The translations under genes were made by a program, and so were the position numbers. A stretch of DNA of 14,059 nt, from positions 1-14,059 of the forward strand of contig JAGKVE010000050.1 of assembly GCA_021152555.1 (NCBI GenBank). Reading direction: 5' to 3'. Below, one piece after another: positions 9,706 to 14,059 of the stretch (its first letter is position 1; each line of letters starts with the position of its first letter). The notes under the pieces were generated by a model. That model had not been told where the DNA came from, ran no database searches, and was given only the letters and a program-made list of their open reading frames with translations. The DNA is from Bacteroidia bacterium (GTDB taxonomy: Bacteria > Bacteroidota > Bacteroidia > Bacteroidales > Paludibacteraceae).

Positions 9706-10630
9706 AGCGTACTCTACGCATATTCTTTATCAAGCGATATACGACGCCTGTTGCTCTTGCTGCGAGATAACCGAAAAATATCAACTGCGCCAAGAGCAGA
9801 TTTTCGCTGAAGTCATTTACCTCATTGATCAACTCAAAGCCAATCAGCAGGACATCCAATGGGATAAACTATATCGTAATACTCGCCAAGACTATAAGAT
9901 ACAGAATGCATCCGTTCCCGCCAAAGAACTAGACTGCATCACTTCCACTATCATCGGCACCTTAGCCTCTATTCTGGCGACATCGCACATTGAGTTCTAT
10001 CAAGACCTTGCCAAATCATTATTCCGACAAATCTTTCTACCGGAGAATAATGTTCGCGATCAACAGATGGTGGAGATGATGGATGGCTTAGAAAAATACG
10101 ATGCACAATTAGCAGAATGGCTTGCGAATTACATGACTTCAGATGAGTTTATTTTTGATGATATTCTGCAATCTTTCTCTACCATACAATGTTATGAGTC
10201 TCAACCACAGAAAAATCCAAAGAAAGAGACACAGCTAACCAAGAACTATATGACGTTCTGTATGGCTGATATCAATGTGGGGCATATTAACCTATTGCGC
10301 CAAAAACTTATTGAATACGAATGGATTCCAAAAGACACACAACCCGATGCATTTAGTAATCTGTTTAGCGGTACGCCAAACAACACAAAGATTGTCTGGA
10401 CTGGAAAAGTCGGTAAGGGAACACTTGCATATCTATTCAAAAAGATGGAGGAACAACAGAAAATAACCGTTCCGCAATCATACAATATTAATCCTATTTT
10501 AGAGGCACACTTTGTGGATAAAAACGGCAAATATCTGACTGGATTACACAAAGGGAAAGACGCACTGAGGCACTTGCCGAACATCCAAAAATGCCTTGAT
10601 GTGCTCTATTTAGACGTCGATTTTGACTAA
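9662..10630 (+). CDS. Hypothetical protein, last gene of helicase operon
   Basis: A 322-residue protein whose start codon lies 44 bases inside the end of the preceding gene, in another frame. I found no in-frame ATG shortly downstream to replace it, so translational coupling is likely. The N-terminal two thirds are helical, with an unusual cysteine cluster CCSCC at residues 30-34. The C-terminal third contains IVWTGKVGKGTLAYLFKKM around W246-T-G248, which recalls the 'WTGSKTxLxELIYAL' segment seen in RteC-like proteins of Bacteroides mobile elements; this likeness is from memory and weak. No catalytic motif and no membrane segment are visible. Position and overlap suggest that it acts with the 346-residue protein, perhaps at fixed stoichiometry. 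The function is unknown. An intrinsic terminator follows about 60 bases after its stop. Confidence 0.83.
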   Translation: MVNAFHSKHLTEIRKAYSTHILYQAIYDACCSCCEITEKYQLRQEQIFAEVIYLIDQLKANQQDIQWDKLYRNTRQDYKIQNASVPAKELDCITSTIIGTLASILATSHIEFYQDLAKSLFRQIFLPENNVRDQQMVEMMDGLEKYDAQLAEWLANYMTSDEFIFDDILQSFSTIQCYESQPQKNPKKETQLTKNYMTFCMADINVGHINLLRQKLIEYEWIPKDTQPDAFSNLFSGTPNNTKIVWTGKVGKGTLAYLFKKMEEQQKITVPQSYNINPILEAHFVDKNGKYLTGLHKGKDALRHLPNIQKCLDVLYLDVDFD

Positions 10631-10634
10631 AATC

Positions 10635-10809
10635 TTCGGCAGTTTCTTCGGCAGCCGAAAGAAAAAAATCATTTTTTTTGCATATTATGCGGGAGACCAT
10701 GATTATACAGGGTTTCCCGCTTTTCTTTTTATGCCTATTCTGGCGCAATTCCTCCGTTTTTATGGCGTAAGTGCCGAAATTAGTGCCGAAAAAACAGCAC
10801 CTTTTCGGC
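10635..10809. repeat. TTCGGCA 12-base tandem repeats in inverted pairs
   Basis: TTCGGC occurs at 10635-10640 and 10647-10652, exactly 12 bases apart. Its complement GCCGAA occurs at 10773-10778 and 10785-10790, also 12 bases apart. Two further copies, GCCGAA at 10654-10659 and TTCGGC at 10804-10809, face the opposite way to their neighbours. The left pair reads TTCGGCAG and the right pair GTGCCGAA, so the two pairs form an inverted arrangement around the transcription terminator. Regularly spaced short repeats of this kind usually bind a protein, for example arm sites of a tyrosine recombinase or operators of a regulator. Which protein binds here cannot be told from the window. Confidence 0.6.
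10689..10730 (+). terminator. Intrinsic terminator of the helicase operon
   Basis: The stem GCGGGAGACC (10689-10698) pairs with GGTTTCCCGC (10711-10720) over ten pairs including one G-U, with a 12-base loop, followed by TTTTCTTTTT. It sits about 60 bases after the stop of the fourth operon gene and would end that transcript. It also separates the helicase operon from the small phage-like genes. Confidence 0.85.
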
Positions 10810-10875
10810 GTAGGGTGTAGGTTGCATACTGGCAATCAAGGTCGATTGCAGTTATCCGCAGCCTCGAACACCTAT

Positions 10876-11373
10876 ATGTTACCAAATCAATTACGATTAG
10901 TGGACGGCACTATTGTACGAAAGTGCCCCACCGAAAAGCCCCTCTATTGTAGTCGAGCGGGCAAGTTCTATTCCATTCACAATGCCATTCTCACAGATGA
11001 CGGATGGATTCTACGAGAAGTTAAACCGAATCTTAATCAAACACGATTGAGCACGTGGGTGTCGTCGCGAGGCATCTCGGGTAGCCAATACCCGACCATT
11101 CGACAATCGCACGGACAACCCTGTCACAAGTTGGTTGCTCTCGCTTGGCTTGGTCCTCGTCCTGAAGGCATGGAGATTGACCATCTAAACGGGAACAAAC
11201 TCGATTGGTCGGTTGACAACCTTGAGTATGTCACTCCTGCGGAAAACCGCAAACGTGCGGGATTGCTACGGGTGCTCAGAAACATCGGACGCGATCCTAA
11301 GAAGATGAGCAGAGAAGAATTGCTCGCTATTTTCAACAAGTATTATTTTGCAAACCCTAAAAACATTGACTAA
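10876..11373 (+). CDS. HNH endonuclease (phage/homing type, HNH_3-like)
   Basis: A 165-residue protein of the HNH family typical of phage and homing endonucleases. The signature is clear: H84-K-L-V-A-L-A-W, then a proline/glycine turn, then I101-D-H-L-N-G-N107, then D114-N-L-E-Y-V-T120 and E123-N124. The D102-H103 pair and the distal asparagine are the expected metal and catalytic positions. Such enzymes nick or cut DNA and are common next to phage packaging genes or as free-standing mobile genes. I chose ATG 10876, which is followed by well-behaved protein sequence; the same frame is open to ATG 10771, but those extra 35 codons lie over the TTCGGCA repeats and look non-coding. The N-terminal half lacks an obvious NUMOD4 motif. 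The next gene starts 2 bases after its stop. Confidence 0.85.
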   Translation: MLPNQLRLVDGTIVRKCPTEKPLYCSRAGKFYSIHNAILTDDGWILREVKPNLNQTRLSTWVSSRGISGSQYPTIRQSHGQPCHKLVALAWLGPRPEGMEIDHLNGNKLDWSVDNLEYVTPAENRKRAGLLRVLRNIGRDPKKMSREELLAIFNKYYFANPKNID

Positions 11374-11375
11374 TC

Positions 11376-11816
11376 ATGAAAGCTATAGAATTACGCGCAG
11401 CATTGATCGCTGCAAATGACATCAACCTGAATGGTGCGGATGCACTGGTAGAAACCTCAGTTCTTAAACAACTTATTGAATCGTGCAAGGCGCGGGTGGA
11501 TGAGTTGGAAACGGACGCAAAGAGCTTGGCAGATGGCAAGTTAGAAGAACTCGGCGAGACCAGCGGTAAGTTCGAGCACAAAGGACATCACTACACGTTG
11601 GATGTAACGCCTGTTTTTGACATCGTTGGCAAGCCGCAGAAGTACACGATGCCGGAAGGTGTTGAGTACCGCAAGAAAGCGGCTGAACAGGCTGAACACA
11701 AGAAGGAATCGGCTAAACTGACGCGCAAGATGAAGGAGATCATGGATAACTTCCCTGAAGATCACCCGAACATCGCGCCGGATGAGGTGAAGAAAACGCT
11801 CAAGTGCCTGGACTAA
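11376..11816 (+). CDS. Hypothetical phage-like helical protein
   Basis: A 146-residue, mostly helical and highly charged protein of unknown function. Residues about 1-60 form amphipathic helices with coiled-coil character, a short beta-rich stretch follows (HKGHHYTLDVTPVFDIVG), and the C-terminal half is rich in lysine and glutamate, ending NIAPDEVKKTLKCLD. It has no signal peptide, membrane segment or catalytic motif. It starts 2 bases after the HNH gene and is probably co-transcribed with it. The overall look is that of small accessory proteins in Bacteroidales prophages, but I cannot name a family. Confidence 0.8.
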   Translation: MKAIELRAALIAANDINLNGADALVETSVLKQLIESCKARVDELETDAKSLADGKLEELGETSGKFEHKGHHYTLDVTPVFDIVGKPQKYTMPEGVEYRKKAAEQAEHKKESAKLTRKMKEIMDNFPEDHPNIAPDEVKKTLKCLD

Positions 11817-11866
11817 AAAGAAAGGGCATAAGAAAAAGTAACCAAAAAGAATTATAAAGAAAACCC

Positions 11867-11903
11867 TTCCCCCCTATACCACCACGTATGGTGTAGGGAG
11901 GGG
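11867..11903 (+). promoter_or_regulatory. GC-rich hairpin in leader of the 114-residue gene
   Basis: CTATACCA (11874-11881) pairs with TGGTGTAG (11889-11896) around a 7-base loop. The stem extends outward through a run of C against a run of G (11867-11873 with 11897-11903) with one C-A mismatch and two terminal G-U pairs. No U-tract follows, so it is not a normal terminator. It sits just before the ribosome binding site of the next gene and could act as a processing site or leader structure. Confidence 0.55.
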
Positions 11904-11912
11904 AGAGGATTT

Positions 11913-11918
11913 AAGGAG
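11913..11918 (+). promoter_or_regulatory. Strong Shine-Dalgarno site AAGGAG
   Basis: AAGGAG lies 8 bases before ATG 11927 and fixes that start. It is notable because most genes in this window, as in Bacteroidota generally, lack such a site; the giant fusion gene and the last two small genes have none at the usual distance. Confidence 0.7.
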
Positions 11919-11926
11919 AAAAATTT

Positions 11927-12271
11927 ATGAAAACGTCTTTTGAAATAATCTGGGAGTTTTTGGCTCCGGCGGAACAATTCCTGAACAGGCGGGAGGCGTG
12001 TGAGAGGTTGTGGAAAGGGTTGCCCTTGAAGAAACAACGGCAGATTTATGCGACGTTCGTCTGGCAAAGGGAACAGCGGATTGAAATAGAAGAAAATCCT
12101 TATTTCGCCATCTCCCATTGCAATCCGAGGCCGTTCAATTACAACGGGTCGAACGTGGGTTTGCCGAACGACACAAAGCTGTTTATAGCCAAGTACGGCG
12201 AACATTACGGGGTTTATAGCAAACTCGATACGGAAGCTTTTGAAATGGAAGACAAAAAGGCTTTTAATTGA
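11927..12271 (+). CDS. Hypothetical protein coupled to HTH gene
   Basis: A 114-residue soluble protein of unknown function with a helical N-terminus (residues 1-50, rich in R, E and Q) and a beta-rich C-terminal half containing ENPYFAISHCNPRPFNYNG and LFIAKYGEHYGVYSKL. The start is fixed by the AAGGAG eight bases upstream. Its TGA is followed at once by the ATG of the next gene (TGAATG), a classical sign of translational coupling, so it probably works with that small DNA-binding protein. It resembles short conserved proteins of Bacteroidales mobile elements as far as I can judge; no domain name can be given. Confidence 0.8.
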   Translation: MKTSFEIIWEFLAPAEQFLNRREACERLWKGLPLKKQRQIYATFVWQREQRIEIEENPYFAISHCNPRPFNYNGSNVGLPNDTKLFIAKYGEHYGVYSKLDTEAFEMEDKKAFN

Positions 12272-12460
12272 ATGAGAAAAGTAAGTAAATCGGAATTGGC
12301 AAAGGCAGCGGGGGTGAGCGAAAGGACGTTGAGACGATGGCTGAATACTCCGTATATGCGGAAGAAATTGAGGCGATTCAAGTTGAAGCACCGACTACAC
12401 ATCCTGCCAGCCGAAGCCGTAAAAATCATTTGTGAGCACTATGTTATTGACATAGCTTGA
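12272..12460 (+). CDS. Small helix-turn-helix protein (DUF4248-like)
   Basis: A 62-residue, strongly basic protein. Residues 5-25 (SKSELAKAAGVSERTLRRWL) form a typical helix-turn-helix, with the AGVS turn and the recognition helix ERTLRRWL. The rest (LRRFKLKHRLHILPAEAVKIICEHY) recalls the C-terminal half of DUF4248 proteins, which are short Bacteroidales proteins linked to phages and transposons; that assignment is from memory. It should bind DNA as a small regulator, perhaps at one of the intergenic repeats nearby (inference). It directly abuts the preceding gene (TGAATG). The short length could be mistaken for chance, but the HTH pattern and the coupling support a real gene. Confidence 0.75.
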   Translation: MRKVSKSELAKAAGVSERTLRRWLNTPYMRKKLRRFKLKHRLHILPAEAVKIICEHYVIDIA

Positions 12461-12467
12461 TCTAAAA

Positions 12468-12560
12468 CTGCGTGTGACTCGCAGCACAGCCGCTCGATTA
12501 CGCCTACGTTTTGATCTACGCTTTCCCCACTGCAACTCTGCGAGTTACAACGGGGACCCT
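12468..12560 (+). repeat. Stem-loop repeat module, copy 1
   Basis: A roughly 90-base element before a small gene, related to the element at 13300-13392. Shared blocks, in order, are TCGC, CGCTC, TGAYCTACGCTTYCCC, GCAA, CTGCG, TTAC and GGGGACCC. In this copy CTGCG/CGCAG (12468-12472 with 12480-12484) forms a first hairpin. TCCCC (12524-12528) pairs with GGGGA (12552-12556) around an inner hairpin AACTC-TGC-GAGTT (12534-12546). The element ends 23 bases before ATG 12583, as expected for a leader or promoter-proximal element. There is no U-tract, so simple termination is unlikely. Confidence 0.65.
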
Positions 12561-12582
12561 AAAAAAAGAAAGGACTAAAGAA

Positions 12583-12978
12583 ATGTTACTAAAACTTATA
12601 AAAACCCGTGAGTTTATTTCGGGTAGCCACTGCGAAGTGTGGGAGATAAACCATGAGACAGGGAACCGTTTGTTAGGCGAAGTGTTTGTGCTGAATGAGC
12701 ACCTGCCGCTGGAACTGATCTATCGCGTGACAGTGAGCGTACGAGGGATTTTTATTCAGGGACGGCATTGCGGTTGGCAATGGGAAAGCGCGAGGTTAGA
12801 GGTCGCCGTGACCGAGTATCTGAAAGTGGTACAAGAATGCCGCGAAGAGATACGGATAGAGGTTTGCGAGCCAACACCGGATTTGCCCGGCTATCCGGAA
12901 GTGGACTATCATCCCGGCGATTTCGGAGAAGAATTTACTCCGATCATTGTACCGCTGAATGAGGATTTTGACGAATAA
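12583..12978 (+). CDS. Hypothetical protein, 131 residues
   Basis: Unknown soluble protein. The N-terminal two thirds look beta-rich (VWEINHETGNRLLGEVFVL, then LIYRVTVSVRGIFIQGRH), a short helix follows (VTEYLKVVQECREEI), and the tail is proline-rich and acidic, ending PLNEDFDE. No catalytic or membrane motif is visible. I chose ATG 12583 because an AAAGGA lies eight bases before it. The frame is open further up to an ATA at 12511, but that stretch overlaps the stem-loop repeat and encodes nothing protein-like. Its upstream module is shared with the 101-residue gene downstream, so the two may be regulated alike. Confidence 0.75.
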   Translation: MLLKLIKTREFISGSHCEVWEINHETGNRLLGEVFVLNEHLPLELIYRVTVSVRGIFIQGRHCGWQWESARLEVAVTEYLKVVQECREEIRIEVCEPTPDLPGYPEVDYHPGDFGEEFTPIIVPLNEDFDE

Positions 12979-12999
12979 TTTTGCAAAATTTTACTACGT

Positions 13000-13037
13000 A
13001 AACGGCCATAAACGGACACCACCGTCTGTGGCTGTTT
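13000..13037 (+). other. Bulged hairpin
   Basis: AAACGGCCA (13000-13008) pairs with TGGCTGTTT (13029-13037) over nine pairs with one G-U. Inside it CGGAC (13013-13017) pairs with GTCTG (13024-13028) around the loop ACCACC, and TAAA on the 5' side bulges. It lies 22 bases after the stop of the 131-residue gene. With no U-tract it is more likely part of the structured block than a terminator. Confidence 0.55.
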
Positions 13038-13084
13038 ATATTGCGGAATAGGAGGCTAACCTCAGCGCAAGGTCAGCGTAACCG

Positions 13085-13156
13085 GTGCTGTCGGCAATTG
13101 GATCGCAAGGGTCTATACCGCTCCGCTAAATAGACAGGCGACCAATGCCTCGGCAC
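13085..13156 (+). ncRNA. Candidate structured RNA: 72-base extended hairpin
   Basis: The two arms pair in five consecutive blocks: GTGCTG 13085-13090 with CGGCAC 13151-13156 (one G-U), GGCA 13093-13096 with TGCC 13146-13149, TTGG 13098-13101 with CCAA 13142-13145, TCGC 13103-13106 with GCGA 13138-13141, and GTCTAT 13111-13116 with ATAGAC 13130-13135. Only small bulges separate them, and the 13-base loop is ACCGCTCCGCTAA. That gives about 24 base pairs, far beyond chance for such a short span. It may be transcribed, or it may be a folded DNA site for replication, packaging or recombination. I recognise no known RNA family, and the strand is assumed from the flanking genes. Confidence 0.5.
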
Positions 13157-13157
13157 T

Positions 13158-13187
13158 CCCCAAAAATTAAAAATGTTTTGGGGACCC
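13158..13187 (+). repeat. Stem-loop with GGGGACCC, copy 2 (short form)
   Basis: CCCCAAAA (13158-13165) pairs perfectly with TTTTGGGG (13176-13183) around a 10-base AT-rich loop and continues into ACCCC. The GGGGACCC edge is the same as in the long modules at 12468-12560 and 13300-13392, but the upstream blocks are not conserved. It directly follows the 72-base hairpin. Confidence 0.55.
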
Positions 13188-13239
13188 CAAATTACGATGA
13201 GTTACAACGAAGTTGGAATGAAGTTGAAATGATATAAAA

Positions 13240-13254
13240 CCGGATATAATCCGG
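13240..13254. promoter_or_regulatory. Perfect dyad CCGGAT-ATA-ATCCGG
   Basis: Two perfect 6-base half-sites are separated by ATA. The size and symmetry suit an operator for a dimeric regulator, for instance the small HTH protein at 12272-12460, but no second copy is seen in the window and the link is speculative. Confidence 0.35.
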
Positions 13255-13299
13255 AGTAATTAACATACATTTATTAACCGCGCTTAGTCTAAGGCTCAA

Positions 13300-13392
13300 T
13301 ACGATTCGCGACCCCGTCGCTCATATGAATTTTCGCCTTGACCTACGCTTCCCCCATCGCAAACACTGCGTTCGGTTTACGCTGGGGACCCC
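13300..13392 (+). repeat. Stem-loop repeat module, copy 3
   Basis: Related to the element at 12468-12560. It shares, in order, TTCGC, CGCTC, TGACCTACGCTTCCCC, GCAA, CTGCG, TTAC and GGGGACCC. CCCCA (13352-13356) pairs with TGGGG (13383-13387), and inside it AAAC (13361-13364) pairs with GTTT (13375-13378). The inner stem differs in bases from copy 1 yet keeps its pairing (AACTC/GAGTT there), which hints that structure is conserved. The module ends 52 bases before ATG 13445. Confidence 0.62.
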
Positions 13393-13444
13393 ATAAAAAG
13401 AACGCAAGCTAACCTTTTTATTAACATTCTAAACTTTAACTATT

Positions 13445-13750
13445 ATGGCAAAGTATGAACCGATTGAGATGGTGAAGTCTTACAGCGGTAAGATTTGCGA
13501 ACACAGCGATGTGTATTTCGCAAAGAAGGGTAAGACCCTGTACACCGGCAAAATCTGTAACCCGCGTACCAAAGCGTTCAGCGCTGAGGAGTTGGCTCGT
13601 CAGGAGAAATTCCGTCAAGCCCGTGCAGCTGTGAAGGCTCTCACCATGGAGCAGAAAACCGCTTATGCGGAGGCGTTTGCGAACCAAAAGAAGTATTCTT
13701 CGCTGCAAGGGTACATGTTCGCGAAAGAGTATGAGAAATTGGGTGCGTAA
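13445..13750 (+). CDS. Hypothetical phage-like protein, 101 residues
   Basis: A small soluble protein of unknown function. Residues 1-45 look beta-rich and include VKSYSGKICEHSDVYFAKKGKT and a second, similar phrase YTGKICNPRT, a possible short internal repeat around GKIC (residues about 16-19 and 36-39). Residues 48-101 are helical and lysine/alanine-rich. The codon use is clean and unlike its antisense frame. I have the impression of near relatives in Bacteroidales prophage-type regions, but I cannot name a family. The start is ATG 13445 with no Shine-Dalgarno. A stem-loop repeat module lies upstream, and another small gene follows 59 bases after the stop. Confidence 0.78.
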   Translation: MAKYEPIEMVKSYSGKICEHSDVYFAKKGKTLYTGKICNPRTKAFSAEELARQEKFRQARAAVKALTMEQKTAYAEAFANQKKYSSLQGYMFAKEYEKLGA

Positions 13751-13809
13751 GCGCCCATTCTCGGCTTGAAACAAACTGATTGTTAAACCATTAAACCTAA
13801 ACTGAAACT

Positions 13810-14059
13810 ATGGCAAAAGTAGCATGGCAAGCCGGTATTGACTATGTATCCGGCGCATTGTGCAAGTGCGGAAAGAAAGCCCCGCACAAACATGGTCGAA
13901 TGTTGCTTGCGACCCACCGCAGGGCTGCGACTACGAGCGATTCGTGCAACCGCATTTACTTGCGCGACGAGTCGAACTTTACGAAGTCGAGCAGCACGAA
14001 TGCTGTTTGGGCTCGTTCGCGATTCCAAGCAATCGCAGAGATGGTGGATAACCGTCGCA
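13810..14059 (+). CDS. Hypothetical phage-like protein (3' end outside window)
   Basis: The frame from ATG 13810 stays open for 83 codons to the right edge, so the gene is incomplete here. The product starts MAKVAWQAGIDYVSGALCKCGKKAPHK. C18-K-C20 with H26 and H28 nearby (CKCGKKAPHKH) could bind a metal, but this may also be incidental. Residues 31-60 read like a compact fold (RMLLATHRRAATTSDSC, then NRIYLRDESNF). Like its neighbour it starts with MAK, lacks a ribosome binding site and is separated from it by a short AT-rich spacer. The function is unknown; the family is probably a Bacteroidales mobile-element protein (impression only). Confidence 0.72.
   Translation, partial: MAKVAWQAGIDYVSGALCKCGKKAPHKHGRMLLATHRRAATTSDSCNRIYLRDESNFTKSSSTNAVWARSRFQAIAEMVDNRR

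Larger units (their letters stand above)
12979..13444. other. 466-base gene-free region packed with dyad symmetries
   Basis: No convincing protein gene lies here on either strand. From left to right it holds a perfect palindrome ATTTTGCAAAAT (12978-12989), a small TTTAC/GTAAA dyad (12990-13002), a long hairpin (13000-13037), a GAGG/CCTC dyad near 13051-13062, the long hairpin at 13085-13156, a perfect CCCCAAAA/TTTTGGGG hairpin (13158-13183), a CCGGAT/ATCCGG dyad (13240-13254) and the third repeat module (13300-13392). An 11-codon frame from ATG 13197 (MSYNEVGMKLK) is the only peptide of note and is probably chance. The density of structure suggests a regulatory RNA, a replication origin or a packaging or recombination site. 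Confidence 0.7.

Noticed and set aside
10623..10875. Open frames across the terminator and the extended HNH start at 10771
   Set aside because: They read through the terminator hairpin and TTCGGCA repeats, give low-complexity peptides, and the HNH family pattern begins only after ATG 10876.
12511..12582. Upstream extension of the 131-residue gene
   Set aside because: The 24 extra codons overlap the stem-loop repeat, start on a non-standard codon, and a Shine-Dalgarno-like AAAGGA supports ATG 12583.
13050..13160. Integron attC-like site suggested by the GGCTAAC sequence and long hairpin
   Set aside because: The R'/R'' core boxes (GTTRRRY and RYYYAAC) are not both present at the ends of the hairpin, and no integrase or cassette layout is visible.
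13158..13187. CCCCAAAA/TTTTGGGG hairpin as an intrinsic terminator
   Set aside because: No run of T follows the stem on the plus strand, and no minus-strand gene needs a terminator here.
12461..13444. CRISPR array suggested by repeated GGGGACCC elements
   Set aside because: Only three unequal copies at irregular spacing, with no constant repeat length, no spacers of uniform size and no cas genes.
13860..14051. Alternative frames over the right edge on both strands
   Set aside because: They overlap the better frame from ATG 13810, which starts with a normal MAK sequence and stays open to the edge.

Overview
The window looks like part of a Bacteroidales (Bacteroidota) accessory region. The grounds are the AT-leaning coding style, the general scarcity of strong Shine-Dalgarno sites, a RecQ-UvrD fusion of a kind I associate with Bacteroidota, and a run of small hypothetical genes that resemble Bacteroidales prophage or mobile-element proteins. 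This assignment is inference; no rRNA, tRNA or housekeeping gene is present to fix the taxon.

Positions 1-10730 hold one compact plus-strand operon. Its genes are: (1) a giant protein of about 2199 residues that joins an N-terminal DnaQ-like DEDDh 3'-5' exonuclease, a long uncharacterised middle, a RecQ-type superfamily 2 helicase, and a complete UvrD/Rep-type superfamily 1 helicase with a small C-terminal domain; (2) a 632-residue protein with a helical N-terminal domain, a long coiled coil and a second superfamily 1 helicase; (3) a 346-residue protein of unknown family; (4) a 322-residue protein of unknown family whose gene overlaps gene 3 by 44 bases. The intergenic gaps are 6, 30 and -44 bases. 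A clear intrinsic terminator follows gene 4. The cassette looks like a multi-subunit DNA-processing machine, and its setting makes antiviral or anti-mobile-element defence the leading guess, but the sequence alone does not prove this. I do not recognise the exact four-gene combination as a named system.

Positions 10631-10875 form a junction. The terminator is flanked by pairs of 12-base tandem repeats carrying TTCGGCA, in opposite orientation on the two sides. This is the arrangement expected of protein-binding sites such as recombinase arm sites or operators, and it marks a possible cassette boundary.

Positions 10876-14059 carry small phage- or mobile-element-like genes, all on the plus strand: an HNH endonuclease, a 146-residue helical protein, a 114-residue hypothetical protein coupled to a 62-residue helix-turn-helix protein, a 131-residue hypothetical protein, a 101-residue hypothetical protein, and an incomplete gene that runs off the right end. 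No terminase, capsid, portal, integrase, relaxase or replication gene is visible, so the type of element stays open.

The intergenic DNA of this right part is unusually structured. A stem-loop module ending in GGGGACCC occurs three times, two copies being long related elements placed just before small genes. A 72-base near-continuous hairpin at 13085-13156 with about 24 base pairs looks like a structured RNA or a folded single-strand DNA site. The two most interesting items are the four-gene helicase-exonuclease operon and the structured non-coding block at 12979-13392.
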